Assembly: GCF_001428625.1 (NCBI RefSeq)
Contig: NZ_LMIE01000029.1
Coordinates: 38,125-102,124, forward strand
Length of the DNA: 64,000 nucleotides
Direction: 5' to 3'
From: Hydrogenophaga sp. Root209
GTDB taxonomy: Bacteria > Pseudomonadota > Gammaproteobacteria > Burkholderiales > Burkholderiaceae_C
Below are positions 10,220 through 20,508 of the stretch, piece after piece. The stretch's first letter is position 1, and each line of letters opens with the position of its first letter. The position numbers and the translations under genes are program-made. The notes under the pieces were generated by a model. The model had not been told where the DNA came from. It did not search any database and saw only the letters and a program-made list of their open reading frames with translations.

Positions 10220-10924
10220 TCACAGCGTGAGGATGGCCGCGGGCAGACCCAGGGCCTTCACGCGAGCGGCGACCTTGTCGGCCTCGGCACGGCTGGCATA
10301 GGGCCCCAGACGCACGCGGATGCGACGCCCCTCGGAGGTTTCGGCGACGTGGGTATAGGTCTTCAGCCCGGCGGCTTCAAGTTTCTGGCGCACCGAGCGG
10401 GCACCGGCTTCTTCAGAGAACGCGCCCACCTGCACCACCACGCGCTCCGCCGCACCGGTGCCTGGCGCAGCCGTGGGCGCGGCCGCAGTCTTGTTTTCGA
10501 GCAGCGCACGCGCGCGCTCGGCGTCGGATGGCGCAACGGGTGTCTTGGGGGGTTCGGTGGCGGGTTTGGGCGCGGGCACAGCCTCAACCACTTCTTCGCG
10601 CGCACCGAGGGTGTCGCGAGCTTCGACACTGGGGGCTGGAGGTTTGGCCACGACAGGTGCTGCAGCAGCCACCGGCGGCGCAGCTGCCGCCACGGGTGCC
10701 TTCACGCTGGGAGCGGGCGTGTTTTTAGCCGGAATCTCGATCGGGATGTCGACCGAAATCGGGCGCGGCTGTGTGTCGAAGAGCAGCGGGAAACCCAGCA
10801 CGCCCAGCAGCACCAGCACGCTGGCGCCAATCAAGCGGTGGCGCGCCCGGCGGCGCACGGCGTCAATGCTCTGCGGCGGAGGTGTCGATGGATTGCCCTG
10901 TGAGCCTGAACGGGATTTGAACAT
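10220..10924 (-). CDS. SPOR-domain protein (DedD-like)
   Basis: About 234 residues from the chosen ATG (MFKSRSGS); an in-frame ATG at 10939 would add five residues. The layout is a short basic cytoplasmic stretch with a run of arginines (RRRARHR), one transmembrane helix at about 31-47 (LIGASVLVLLGVLGFPLLF), and a long Ala/Pro-rich linker. A C-terminal SPOR domain follows, beginning VVVQVGAFSEEAGARS and containing RIRVRLGPYASRAEAD. SPOR domains bind denuded septal peptidoglycan, and DedD-type proteins act in cell constriction. It lies between folC and cvpA on the same strand, as in many proteobacteria (folC-dedD-cvpA-purF). Confidence 0.9.
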   Translation of the reverse strand: MFKSRSGSQGNPSTPPPQSIDAVRRRARHRLIGASVLVLLGVLGFPLLFDTQPRPISVDIPIEIPAKNTPAPSVKAPVAAAAPPVAAAAPVVAKPPAPSVEARDTLGAREEVVEAVPAPKPATEPPKTPVAPSDAERARALLENKTAAAPTAAPGTGAAERVVVQVGAFSEEAGARSVRQKLEAAGLKTYTHVAETSEGRRIRVRLGPYASRAEADKVAARVKALGLPAAILTL

Positions 10925-11005
10925 TCGGGTGGGAACCATTGCGCCAAAGGAGGCCTGGCGAGGGGCGCGACACAGGGAGAGGTCGTGAAAGCTCGGTCGG
11001 AGGGG

Positions 11006-12355
11006 TCAGGAAGGCAGGTGTTTGGCCGACAAGCGGGGCACACCGTCCTGCAGAACACCCCCCACGGTGAAGAACGATCCGAAGACCACGATTCTATCAG
11101 CGGGGTCCGCGTGGGACACCGCCGCCTGCAGTGCCTCCATGGGGTTGGCGTGGCATCCCGCCACCGTGCTTTTGGCGGTGGCGGGATGCGCTTTCAGGGT
11201 CTCGGCCAAGGCTGCGGCGGTGCTGGCCCGGGGCAGCGGCAGGTCGGTCAGGTGCCAGCGGTCGATCAGCGGAGCGATGCGCTCGATCATGGCGTCCAGG
11301 TCCTTGTCGGCCATGGCGCCGAACACGGCGTGGGTGGTGGGGTAGTAACCCATGGCGTCGAGGTTTTCAGTGAGCGCCGCCACCGAATGCGGGTTGTGCG
11401 CCACATCGAGCACCAGGGTGGGCGTGCCGGGCACGATCTGGAAACGCCCGGGCAACTCCACCAGCGCCAGGCCGTTGCGCACGGCCTGGGCCGTGACGGG
11501 CAACTTTGACCGCAGGGCCTCCACGGCACCGAGCACGCCCGAGGCATTCACCAGCTGATTGGCACCGCGCAGCGCCGGGTAGGCCAGTCCGGCGTAACGC
11601 CGACCGCCGTGCGAAGGATGCATGGCCCAGCCCCATTGCTGCTGGTCGCCAGCGAAATGGAAGTCCTTGCCGATGCGCCAGAGCTCGGCGCCGATCTCCA
11701 GGGCGCGGTCGAGCACGCTCTGGGGCGGCACCGGGTCGCTCACCACCACCGGGCGGCCGGTGCGCATGATGCCGGCCTTCTCGAAGCCGATGGCCTCGCG
11801 GTCGTTGCCCAGCAAGGCCATGTGGTCCAGCGCGATGCAGGTGATGACGGCGCAGTCGGCGTCGATGATGTTCACCGCGTCCAGCCGCCCGCCCAGCCCA
11901 ACCTCCAGGATCGCCACGTCGAGCCCGCTGCGTGAGAGCGTGCGCAGGATGGCCAGGGTGGTGAATTCGAAGTAGCTCAGGCTGATTTCTTCGTCGCCGC
12001 CCTGCCCCTTGCGCGCCACTTCCACCTCGGCGAATGCCGGCAGAAGCTCTTCGGTGGCCACCGGTTCCCCGGCAACGCGGCAACGCTCCTCGAAATGCAC
12101 CAGGTGCGGCGAGGTGTAGACGCCGGTGCGGTAACCCGACTGGGTGTACACCGCCTCCAGCATGGCGCAGGTGCTGCCCTTGCCGTTGGTGCCGGCCACG
12201 GTGATCACCGGGCAGGTGAGCGACAGGTCCATGCGCTGCGCCACGCGCTGCACGCGCTCCAGCCCCATGTCGATGGTGACCGGGTGCAGGCGTTCGGCAT
12301 GCGCCAGCCATTCGGGCAACGTGGTGGGGTGCGGCGGCAGTTCGATGTTGAGCAT
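11006..12355 (-). CDS. folC: Bifunctional folylpolyglutamate synthase/dihydrofolate synthase
   Basis: Adds glutamate to dihydropteroate and to folates. The 449-residue enzyme has the Mur-ligase ATP loop VAGTNGKGST at 53-62, the second family motif YTSPHLVHFEER, and SYFEFTTLAIL around 127-137. The C-terminal domain has LVLDVAHNPHS, the characteristic FolC segment. It heads the folC-dedD-cvpA-purF series on the minus strand and is divergent from an ArsC-like gene, with 58 bases between start codons. Confidence 0.96.
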   Translation of the reverse strand: MLNIELPPHPTTLPEWLAHAERLHPVTIDMGLERVQRVAQRMDLSLTCPVITVAGTNGKGSTCAMLEAVYTQSGYRTGVYTSPHLVHFEERCRVAGEPVATEELLPAFAEVEVARKGQGGDEEISLSYFEFTTLAILRTLSRSGLDVAILEVGLGGRLDAVNIIDADCAVITCIALDHMALLGNDREAIGFEKAGIMRTGRPVVVSDPVPPQSVLDRALEIGAELWRIGKDFHFAGDQQQWGWAMHPSHGGRRYAGLAYPALRGANQLVNASGVLGAVEALRSKLPVTAQAVRNGLALVELPGRFQIVPGTPTLVLDVAHNPHSVAALTENLDAMGYYPTTHAVFGAMADKDLDAMIERIAPLIDRWHLTDLPLPRASTAAALAETLKAHPATAKSTVAGCHANPMEALQAAVSHADPADRIVVFGSFFTVGGVLQDGVPRLSAKHLPS

Positions 12356-12413
12356 CGCTGGATTGTCCCATTGGCCACCAGTCCTTCACCTGCATCACCG
12401 ACAATCCCTTTCC

Positions 12414-12758
12414 ATGATCACCCTCCACGGCATCCCCAACTGCGACACCGTCAAGAAGGCCCGCTCCTGGCTGACCGAACACGGTGTGGAACACCACTTC
12501 CACGATTTCAAGAAACAAGGCGTGCCCGAGGCCGAACTCGACCGCTGGTTGGCTGCGGTGGGCTGGGAAACCCTGATCAACCGCAAGGGAACGGCGTGGC
12601 GCCAGCTCGACGAAGCCGTGCGGGCCGGCGTGACCAATGCAGCCAGCGCTCGGGCCGTGGCGTTGGCGAATCCGAGCGTGATCAAACGCCCGGTGGTGCA
12701 GTGGGCCGACGGCATCACCGTGGGGTTTGACGCTGCAGTCTGGCAAGCGCGCCTCTGA
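12414..12758 (+). CDS. ArsC/Spx-family thioredoxin-fold protein
   Basis: 114 residues from ATG 12414 (MITLHGIPNC). The N-terminal GIPNCDTVKKARSWL has the single Cys of the ArsC/YffB thioredoxin-like family, and RKGTAWRQLDE and the NPSVIKRPVV segment are family hallmarks. YffB-like members are often annotated as arsenate reductases, but many bind glutathione and have unknown roles. No arsenic genes are nearby, so arsenate reduction is not supported. It is divergent from folC and upstream of ppnP. Confidence 0.85.
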   Translation: MITLHGIPNCDTVKKARSWLTEHGVEHHFHDFKKQGVPEAELDRWLAAVGWETLINRKGTAWRQLDEAVRAGVTNAASARAVALANPSVIKRPVVQWADGITVGFDAAVWQARL

Positions 12759-12828
12759 TCCCCGACGGCCGCCCCACCCCCGCGGCCTAAAATCGCGGTT
12801 TCGTTTTTCGACTTCACCCCCCAGCACC

Positions 12829-13146
12829 ATGAGCACCACCCAATTCGACGGCGTGACCGTCAACACCCAGGCCAGCGTGTACTTCGACGGCAAGTGCATC
12901 AGCCATGGCATCACCTTCGCCGACGGCACGAAAAAATCGGTCGGCGTGGTGCTGCCCGCCACGCTCACCTTCAACACTGGCGCTCCGGAAATCATGGAGT
13001 GCGTGGCCGGCGGTTGTGAATACAAGCTGGCCGGCACCGATGTCTGGCTCAAGTCCGGCCCGGGCGAGAAGTTCAGCGTGGCTGGCAACAGCAGCTTCGA
13101 CATCCGCGTGACCGAGCCCTACCACTACATCTGCCACTTCGGCTGA
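12829..13146 (+). CDS. ppnP: Pyrimidine/purine nucleoside phosphorylase
   Basis: A 105-residue cupin-like protein of the PpnP (YaiE, DUF1255) family. Phosphorolysis of several nucleosides by this family is established knowledge. Visible family features are the SVYFDGKCISHGITFADG segment, GVVLPATLTFNTGAPEIME and the C-terminal YHYICHFG. The ATG at 12829 gives the standard length; an upstream start would be far too long. It is 6 bases before argG and probably shares its transcript. Confidence 0.93.
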   Translation: MSTTQFDGVTVNTQASVYFDGKCISHGITFADGTKKSVGVVLPATLTFNTGAPEIMECVAGGCEYKLAGTDVWLKSGPGEKFSVAGNSSFDIRVTEPYHYICHFG

Positions 13147-14484
<1,338 letters not shown>

Positions 14485-14661
14485 CTTCTCTCGCTGCCAT
14501 TTCTGGCATGTACCTCGCGGGATCGATGCGCTGTGGCGCTCTGCGCAGCGAAATCAAGGGGGAGGGGCGGCGCAGCCGACCCGGAGGACATTCGCGGAGT
14601 CGGCGGCCGCGCGCCATCGGGCAACGAGGAAACGCAGGCGCGCGAACGCAACGCAAACAGG

Positions 14662-15711
14662 TCAAACAACAACGGGCTCAGTCTCCAGCAAGATCCCGAA
14701 CCGCTCATACACACTGGTCTGGATCGCCTTGGCCAGCGTCATCACCTCGCCACCAGTGGCGCCCCCCCGGTTCACCAGCACCAGCGCCTGCCGCTCGTAC
14801 ACCCCCGCATTGCCCACGCCCTTGCCCTTCCAGCCACAGGCGTCGATCAACCAGCCGGCGGCCAACTTGATGCTGCCATCGGCCATCGGGTAGTGAACCA
14901 CCTTGGGTTCGCGCGCAATGATGTCGGCACACTGCTCGGTGGTCACCGTCGGGTTCTTGAAAAAACTGCCCGCGTTGCCGATCACCGCCGGGTCCGGCAG
15001 CTTGGCGCGGCGGATCGCGCAGACCCAATCGAAGATCTGCTGCGCGTTCGGTGAGGAAATGCCGGTATCTGCCATCTTGCGGTCCAGATCGGCATAGCCC
15101 AGCACCGGCTTCCACGGCTTGGGCAGCCAGAAACGCACGTGCGTGATGAGCGCGCGGCCTGCCAGACCCAGACCCTTGGCGCCCGCTGGCGTGTGCTTGA
15201 ACACCGAATCCCGGTAGCCAAAACCACATTGCGCCGCGTTGAGCGTGAAACTCTGGCCCGTCTGCAGGTCGATGGCGTCCAGCGCATTGAAGCGGTCTTG
15301 CAACTCCACGCCGTAGGCCCCGATGTTCTGCACCGGCGAGGCGCCCACCGTGCCCGGAATCAGCGCCAGGTTTTCCAGCCCGGGGTACCCCTGCTCCAGC
15401 GTCCAGCGCACGAACTCGTGCCAGTCTTCACCCGCACCGGCCTCCACCACCCAACCCTTGGCGGTTTCCTCCACCAGGCGCCGCCCGGTGATTTCGACCT
15501 TGATCACCAACTGCTTGATGTCGCCCGTGATCACCAGGTTGCTGCCGCCACCCAGCACGAAAGCCGGCGCGCCCGAGCCGGCGCGCACATCCTGATCGGC
15601 CAGCAGCGCCAGCACGTCGTCCGTCGAGCGAACGCGCACCAGGCGCTGCGCCCGGGCAACGATGCCAAAAGTGTTATATGGCTGGAGCGCCACGTTGTTC
15701 TCGACTACCAT
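14662..15711 (-). CDS. murB: UDP-N-acetylenolpyruvoylglucosamine reductase
   Basis: FAD-dependent enzyme that makes UDP-MurNAc for peptidoglycan. The 349-residue type I MurB shows the FAD-binding GGGSN loop (54-58), [17 protein letters not shown] (118-134), GYRDS (165-169) and the proton-donor serine in NAGSFFKNP (Ser249). The start is the ATG at 15711, 40 bases from the divergent yajQ start, so promoters of the two genes must overlap. Confidence 0.97.
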   Translation of the reverse strand: MVVENNVALQPYNTFGIVARAQRLVRVRSTDDVLALLADQDVRAGSGAPAFVLGGGSNLVITGDIKQLVIKVEITGRRLVEETAKGWVVEAGAGEDWHEFVRWTLEQGYPGLENLALIPGTVGASPVQNIGAYGVELQDRFNALDAIDLQTGQSFTLNAAQCGFGYRDSVFKHTPAGAKGLGLAGRALITHVRFWLPKPWKPVLGYADLDRKMADTGISSPNAQQIFDWVCAIRRAKLPDPAVIGNAGSFFKNPTVTTEQCADIIAREPKVVHYPMADGSIKLAAGWLIDACGWKGKGVGNAGVYERQALVLVNRGGATGGEVMTLAKAIQTSVYERFGILLETEPVVV

Positions 15712-15751
15712 TCTTCAATTCTCTCATTCACCTTTTTGCAAGACCTCCAGC

Positions 15752-16237
15752 ATGCCCTCTTTTGACACCGTTCTTGAAGCCGATTTCGTGGAAGTGAAAA
15801 ATGCGGTCGATCAGGTTGCGCGCGAAATCGGAACCCGCTTTGATTTCAAGGGCACGAGCGCGGCCATCGAGCTCAAGGACAAGGAAATCATCCTGCACGG
15901 CGACGCTGATTTCCAGCTCCAGCAAATTGACGACGTGCTGCGCAGCAAACTGACCAAACGCGGCGTGGACGCACGTTTCCTCGATGTGGGCAAGGTCGAG
16001 AAGGTCGGTGGCGACAAGGTCAAGCAGGTGGTGAAGGTGCGCAACGGCGTCAGCACCGAAGACGGCAAGAAGATCCAGCAAGCCATCAAAGGCAGCAAGC
16101 TCAAGGTGCAGGGCGCCATCCAGGGTGACGCGGTGCGTGTGACGGGGGCAAAGCGTGACGACCTGCAAGCCGCCATGGCGCTGATCAAGTCCGAGCTAAA
16201 AGACCTGCCGCTCTCTTTCAACAATTTTCGCGACTGA
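15752..16237 (+). CDS. yajQ: YajQ family cyclic-di-GMP-binding protein
   Basis: 161 residues from ATG 15752 ([12 protein letters not shown]), the standard length. It has the YajQ signatures [16 protein letters not shown] and the C-terminal PLSFNNFRD. Members of this family bind cyclic di-GMP and, in xanthomonads, act with transcription factors; their general role is nucleotide-dependent regulation. It is divergent from murB and directly followed by a protease gene whose start lies 7 bases beyond its stop. Confidence 0.95.
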   Translation: MPSFDTVLEADFVEVKNAVDQVAREIGTRFDFKGTSAAIELKDKEIILHGDADFQLQQIDDVLRSKLTKRGVDARFLDVGKVEKVGGDKVKQVVKVRNGVSTEDGKKIQQAIKGSKLKVQGAIQGDAVRVTGAKRDDLQAAMALIKSELKDLPLSFNNFRD

Positions 16238-16243
16238 GGTCTT

Positions 16244-16888
16244 GTGCGCTTCGTCGCTTCAACGCTGTCCGCGCTGGCGATGCTGGCCGGTCCGGCCGTT
16301 GCTCAGCAGGTAGCGCTCTCGGGCGTGGCGGGCGGCAAGGCCCTTGTCACCATCGACGCGGCAGCGCCGCGCTTCCTGAGCCCGGGCCAGGCGCATCAGG
16401 GCGTGAAGCTGCTGAGCATGCAGGGCGAGACGGCTGTGATCGAAATCAATGGCCAGCGCCAGACCCTGCGCGTGGGCGACGCGCCGGTCAGCCTGGGCCA
16501 AGCGAAGACCGACGCTGGTGGGAAACGCGTCGTGCTCACCGCCGACGCCCAAGGGCACTTCATGCCCCCCGGCCAGATCAACGGCAGGCAGGTCCAGTTC
16601 ATGGTGGACACGGGCGCCACGCAGGTGATCCTGAGCGAATCGGACGCCAAGCGCATCAACCTCAAGTACGAGCAGGGCCGAAAAGTGAATGTGAGCACGG
16701 CCAACGGCGGGGTCGTCGGCTATCAGGTGCGCCTGGATTCGGTGCGCATTGGCGAAGCGCAGGTGTTTGACGTGACCGCCATCGTGCTGCCTCAACCGAT
16801 GGCCTTCGTGCTGCTGGGCAACAGCTTTCTCTCGCGCTTCCAGATGCAGCGCACCAACGACCAGCTCACGCTCGACCGTCGGTATTAA
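16244..16888 (+). CDS. Secreted retropepsin-like aspartic protease (TIGR02281-type)
   Basis: A 214-residue protein with a GTG start at 16244, preceded by GAGG overlapping the yajQ stop. The signal peptide ends near PAVA-QQV (residue 20-21). An N-terminal domain of about 100 residues is followed by a single aspartyl-protease domain with FMVDTGATQVILSE (Asp122-Thr-Gly), then VNVSTANGG and FVLLGNSFLSRF. Such single-domain enzymes act as dimers and are periplasmic or membrane-associated; the substrates are unknown. It is translationally close to yajQ. Confidence 0.88.
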   Translation: MRFVASTLSALAMLAGPAVAQQVALSGVAGGKALVTIDAAAPRFLSPGQAHQGVKLLSMQGETAVIEINGQRQTLRVGDAPVSLGQAKTDAGGKRVVLTADAQGHFMPPGQINGRQVQFMVDTGATQVILSESDAKRINLKYEQGRKVNVSTANGGVVGYQVRLDSVRIGEAQVFDVTAIVLPQPMAFVLLGNSFLSRFQMQRTNDQLTLDRRY

Positions 16889-16897
16889 CAAGGGAGA

Positions 16898-16977
16898 CAC
16901 CCCCGCGGCGCTTCGCGCCACCCCCTCAAGGGGGCAACACCAGCGGCCTGGCGGAGCCAGTTCCGCGGTGTTTCTGG
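16898..16977. repeat. GC-rich intergenic repeat (copy A)
   Basis: Contains GGCGCTTCGCGCC and CCCCCTCAAGGGGG dyads, then GGCCTGGCGGAGCCAGTTCCGCGG. The second half recurs nearly identically, inverted, at 49443-49515. It fills the gap between two convergent genes, so it may serve as a transcription-end structure. Confidence 0.75.
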
Positions 16978-16978
16978 A

Positions 16979-17338
16979 TCAAACTTTCTGCGCGCCGGTG
17001 ACGACGATTTCAATGCGCCACGCGGCGTTCGCCAGCGCTGCTTGCACCGTTGCCCGTGGCGGTGCGGTGCCCGGCACCACCCAGGCATCCCACACTTCGT
17101 TCATCACGCCGATGTCCTGAATATCGGCCAGAAAGATCTGCGCTCGCAGGATGCGCGACTTGTCGCTGCCGGCCTCCAGCAAGCGCTGCTGCACCTGCTC
17201 CAGCACGTCCTGCGTCTGGCCGCGAATGTCGGTATCGCCTCGCTCGGGAACCATGCCCGCGAGGTAGACAACGCCGTTGAACACGGCCGCTTCGCTGTAG
17301 CGAGCGGCCACGCCGATGCGCGTGATGTGCTGACTCAT
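16979..17338 (-). CDS. RidA family protein
   Basis: 119 residues from the ATG at 17338, which overlaps the plsY stop codon (ATGA), implying coupled translation. It has the Rid/YjgF fold signatures VVYLAGMVPER, QTQDVLEQVQQRLLEAGSD and the C-terminal IEIVVTGA. True RidA deaminates reactive enamines/imines and has a conserved Arg in the active site; the PPRATVQAALA segment carries such an arginine. It could also be another Rid subfamily. The longer open frame upstream is a shadow of plsY. Confidence 0.9.
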   Translation of the reverse strand: MSQHITRIGVAARYSEAAVFNGVVYLAGMVPERGDTDIRGQTQDVLEQVQQRLLEAGSDKSRILRAQIFLADIQDIGVMNEVWDAWVVPGTAPPRATVQAALANAAWRIEIVVTGAQKV

Positions 17339-17964
17339 GACTTCTTCGCCCCCAGTTTGCTTTCCTTGCCGGCCAGCAGCCGGTTGATGTTTTCCGAATG
17401 CCGCCACACCAGCAGCAGGCCCATGACCGCGAGACTCAACACCATCGCGCCGGGGGCGTTCCAGGCCACGCGGTGACCCAGCAGAAAAAACGCCGGTGCA
17501 AACACCGCGGTGACGATGGACGCCAGCGAGGAGTAACGAAAGAACGCGGCGATGATCACCCAGGTGGCCAGCGCGGCCAGCCCCAACCAGGGCTGGAAGC
17601 CAAAGATCACGCCGGCTGCCGTGGCCACGCCCTTGCCGCCCTGGAAGCGGAAGAACACCGGGTAGAGGTGGCCCAGGAAAGCCGCGAGGCCAACCAGCGC
17701 CACCGTGCCGTCGCCCAGTCCGTAGGCCTCGCCCCACCACTTCACCACCACCACCGGCAGCCAGCCCTTGAGCGCATCGAGCAAAAGTGTGATCGCCGCG
17801 GCCGCCTTGTTGCCGGAACGCAGCACGTTGGTGGCGCCGGGGTTCTTGCTGCCATAGGTGCGCGGGTCGTTCAGGCCCATGGACCGGCTCACGAGCACGG
17901 CAAACGACAGCGAGCCGATCAGATAAGCAGCCACAGTGGCCAACAGGGGATAGAGCAATGGCAA
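17335..17964 (-). CDS. plsY: Glycerol-3-phosphate 1-O-acyltransferase PlsY
   Basis: Inner-membrane acyltransferase using acyl-phosphate to make lysophosphatidate. It has 209 residues with several membrane helices. The three family motifs are visible: GSKNPGATNVLRSGNK near 38-53, GHLYPVFFRFQGGKGVAT around 103-120, and the later HSENINRL. Loss of PlsY is usually compensated only by PlsB, so it is probably essential. It is followed by ridA with a 4-base overlap. Confidence 0.96.
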   Translation of the reverse strand: MPLLYPLLATVAAYLIGSLSFAVLVSRSMGLNDPRTYGSKNPGATNVLRSGNKAAAAITLLLDALKGWLPVVVVKWWGEAYGLGDGTVALVGLAAFLGHLYPVFFRFQGGKGVATAAGVIFGFQPWLGLAALATWVIIAAFFRYSSLASIVTAVFAPAFFLLGHRVAWNAPGAMVLSLAVMGLLLVWRHSENINRLLAGKESKLGAKKS

Positions 17965-18042
17965 CGAAGTCTCCTCGGTGGTTCGGGCCGCGCTCTGAAG
18001 GGCAAGAGCAGGCTGGGTAAGCAGGCAGGGTAGGCGGGCTGG

Positions 18043-18534
18043 CTATTCTGCCAGTGCGCAATCCACCGGCTTGGCAGCCAGGGGGCCGATGAGCACGGCC
18101 GGATCGATGCCCACCAGATACCCGCGACGCCCGCCGTTGATCCAGATGCGCGGCAGCGTCAACACCGCGGCTTCCACGTAGACCGGCATGGCGCGCTTCA
18201 GACCAAACGGCGACGTGCCGCCCACGAAGTAACCGCTGTGGCGGTTGGCCACCTCGGGCTTGCAGGGCTCGACCGACTTCGCGCCGATCTGCCGTGCCAG
18301 GTTCTTGGTCGACACCGTGCGGTTGCCGTGCATCAACACCGCCAGCGGCTTGGCAGCCTCGTCCTGCATGATCAAGGTCTTGACCACGGCGAATGGATCA
18401 AGTCCCAACACCTGTGCGCTGTGCTGCGCGCCACCGTGCTCCAGGTATTCGTAGCTGTACTCGGTGAACACCACGCCGTGCGCCTTCAGCCAGGCGGTGG
18501 CGGGCGTTTCACTGACGTGGGACTTCTTGGCCAA
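18043..18534 (-). CDS. ybaK: Cys-tRNA(Pro)/Cys-tRNA(Cys) deacylase YbaK
   Basis: A trans-editing enzyme of the YbaK/ProX family, 163 residues. Visible are LGLDPFAVVKTLIM, VSTKNLARQIGAKSVE and GYFVGGTSPFGLK, the substrate-binding loop with the GTSPFG motif typical of YbaK. It hydrolyses Cys mis-attached to tRNA-Pro. It sits 8 bases downstream of the aldo-keto reductase gene on the minus strand. Confidence 0.93.
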   Translation of the reverse strand: MAKKSHVSETPATAWLKAHGVVFTEYSYEYLEHGGAQHSAQVLGLDPFAVVKTLIMQDEAAKPLAVLMHGNRTVSTKNLARQIGAKSVEPCKPEVANRHSGYFVGGTSPFGLKRAMPVYVEAAVLTLPRIWINGGRRGYLVGIDPAVLIGPLAAKPVDCALAE

Positions 18535-18542
18535 GCGTCAGC

Positions 18543-19595
18543 TCACTGCGCGGGATCCCTGCGCTCCCAGCGGATCTTGTCGATCTCGGTCAGCAGCTCA
18601 GGCGACAGTGTTGTGCCCCAGGCGTCCAGGCATTCGTCGAGCTGGGTCAGTGAGGTCACGCCAATGATGGTGCTGGCCACGCGCCAGTTGGTGTAGCAGA
18701 AGGCCAGAGCCATCTGCGAAGGCGTAAGGCCATGGTCGCGCGCCAGGGCGTTGTAGCGGCGTGCCGCGTCCAGCGCTTCGGGCCGGCCCCAGCGCTGCTT
18801 GCGCATGGATTCAAAAATCGCCATGCGCCCGGCATCGCCCACCAGACCGGTCTCGTCGTACTTGCCACTGAGCAAGCCGAAGCCCAGCGGCGAATAGGCC
18901 AGCAGCGACACACCCAGGCGATGGCAGGTTTCGTCCAGCCCGTTCTCGTAACTGCGGTTGATCAGGCAATACGGGTTCTGCACCGTGGCCACGCGCGGCA
19001 AGCCGTGCTGCTCGGCCAGGCGCACGAACTCGTGCACGCCGTAGGGCGATTCGTTGGACAGGCCGATGGCCTTGACCTTGCCCGCCTTCACCAGCTCGGC
19101 CATCGCCTCCAGTTGCTCCAGTATCGATGCGCAGGGCTTGTCCTTCGACGGATCGAAGGACAGCAGTCCAAACGCCGGCACATTGCGCGCGGGCCAGTGA
19201 ATCTGGTACAGGTCGATGGTCTCGGTTTGAAGACGGCGCAGGCTGTTTTCACAGGCCTTGATGATTTCCGCCTTGCTCACGCCCGAGTTTTCGCCGCGAA
19301 TCCACGGCATGCCGCGCGATGGGCCTGCCACCTTGGTGGCCAGCACCACCTTGGCCCGAAGACTTGCATTCTTGGCGAACCAGTTGCCGAGGATGGTTTC
19401 TGTGGCGCCACAGGTCTCGGCACGCGCCGGCACCGAATACATCTCGGCCGCGTCAAGGAAGTTGATGCCGCGTTCGATCGATCGATCAAGGATGTTGTGC
19501 GCGTTGGTTTCATCGACCTGTTCACCAAATGTCATGGTGCCCAGGCAGATCGGTGGTACGTGCAGCGCGCTCGCGCCCAATGGAACATTTTTCAT
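18543..19595 (-). CDS. Tas-like NADP(H)-dependent aldo-keto reductase
   Basis: 350 residues from the ATG at 19595 (MKNVPLGASALHVPPI). The aldo-keto reductase tetrad is visible: Asp48 and Tyr53 (NFLDAAEMY), Lys88 (ATKVAG) and His133 (YQIHWP). Length and the internal EMYSVPARAETCGATE and WPARNVPAFG segments match E. coli Tas. Tas complements a tyrosine-auxotrophy phenotype in E. coli, but its natural substrate is not known. An in-frame extension to 19781 has no ribosome site and is rejected. Confidence 0.9.
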   Translation of the reverse strand: MKNVPLGASALHVPPICLGTMTFGEQVDETNAHNILDRSIERGINFLDAAEMYSVPARAETCGATETILGNWFAKNASLRAKVVLATKVAGPSRGMPWIRGENSGVSKAEIIKACENSLRRLQTETIDLYQIHWPARNVPAFGLLSFDPSKDKPCASILEQLEAMAELVKAGKVKAIGLSNESPYGVHEFVRLAEQHGLPRVATVQNPYCLINRSYENGLDETCHRLGVSLLAYSPLGFGLLSGKYDETGLVGDAGRMAIFESMRKQRWGRPEALDAARRYNALARDHGLTPSQMALAFCYTNWRVASTIIGVTSLTQLDECLDAWGTTLSPELLTEIDKIRWERRDPAQ

Positions 19596-19779
19596 GCAAT
19601 TTTTTGTAAAGTCAGGATGGAAGTGATGCCAAAGCGATAGGCCAAGGTATAAGTTTAGAGCGCATCGGGTTGCGCTGCAGTCACCATCAACACATCCTTG
19701 ATGTTTGACGATGGAGCCGCCATCGCACCGAAGCCATTTGTCATTTCCATCCATCAACAACGCCAGTGGAGCATTGAAC

Positions 19780-20451
19780 ATGAATCAACTTACAAACATC
19801 ACCCGTGGTCTGACCATCACCGCCCTGGCTGCAGCCATGGCACTCAGCGGCTGCGCCAACATGAGTGAAACCCAGACCGATTCGGCCAAGGGTGCCGGCA
19901 TCGGCGCACTGGCTGGCGTGCTGCTGGGTGCTGCCACCGGCGGCTCCAAGGGTGCGGCCAAGGGCGCGGTCATCGGTGCAGGCGCTGGCGCCTTGGGCGG
20001 CTACATCTGGTCGACCAAGATGCAGGAGCAGAAGCGCGCCATGGAAGCCGCCACCGCCGGCACCGGCATCGGTGTGAGCCAGACCTCTGACAACCGCCTC
20101 AAGCTGGACGTGCCGGCCGACGCGGGTTTTGCCACCGGCAGCTCCACCGTGAGCCCCACGCTGCAGCGCGTGCTCGGCCAGTTCGCCAACACGCTCAACG
20201 CCAACCCGGTGACCGCGATTGCCATCGTCGGCCACACCGACAGCACCGGCAGCGATGCGGTGAACAACCCGCTGTCGTTCAACCGCGCCAACAGCACGCG
20301 CGACTACCTCGTGGCCCGCGGCGTGTCGCCAGCCCGCTTCGCCACCGACGGCCGCGGTTCGCGCGAGCCGATCGCCGACAACAGCACGGCCGCTGGCCGC
20401 GCACAAAACCGCCGCGTGGAAATCTACGTGGCCGAGCCCGCAGCGCGCTGA
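19780..20451 (+). CDS. OmpA-family lipoprotein with glycine-zipper region
   Basis: 223 residues from ATG 19780. A lipoprotein signal peptide ends at the lipobox LSGC (Cys25). Residues about 37-75 are a Gly/Ala-rich glycine-zipper segment (GAGIGALAGVLLGAATGG). The C-terminal OmpA domain has IVGHTDSTGSDAVNNPLS and RRVEIYV, which bind peptidoglycan. This arrangement is that of YiaD/Pal-like outer-membrane anchors. It stands alone between divergent and convergent neighbours, with its own terminator. Confidence 0.93.
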   Translation: MNQLTNITRGLTITALAAAMALSGCANMSETQTDSAKGAGIGALAGVLLGAATGGSKGAAKGAVIGAGAGALGGYIWSTKMQEQKRAMEAATAGTGIGVSQTSDNRLKLDVPADAGFATGSSTVSPTLQRVLGQFANTLNANPVTAIAIVGHTDSTGSDAVNNPLSFNRANSTRDYLVARGVSPARFATDGRGSREPIADNSTAAGRAQNRRVEIYVAEPAAR

Positions 20452-20467
20452 TCCATCCTCCCTCCCG

Positions 20468-20495
20468 AAAAGCCCGGCAGCCGCCGGGCTTTTTT
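20468..20495 (+). terminator. Bidirectional rho-independent terminator
   Basis: AAAAGCCCGGC pairs perfectly with GCCGGGCTTTT around AGCC, followed by T. The A-run on the other side lets it also end the convergent acyl-CoA synthetase transcript, whose stop codon is at 20509. Confidence 0.9.
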
Positions 20496-20508
20496 CTGGG
20501 GTGTCGGC

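Noticed and set aside
12414-12758. Arsenate reductase activity for the ArsC-like gene
   Set aside because: Fold family fits, but there are no arsenic-resistance genes nearby, so the specific activity is not claimed.
11367-13103. Long minus-strand frame over folC, the ArsC-like gene and ppnP
   Set aside because: It is out of frame with folC and antisense to the other two genes, and has no recognisable domain.
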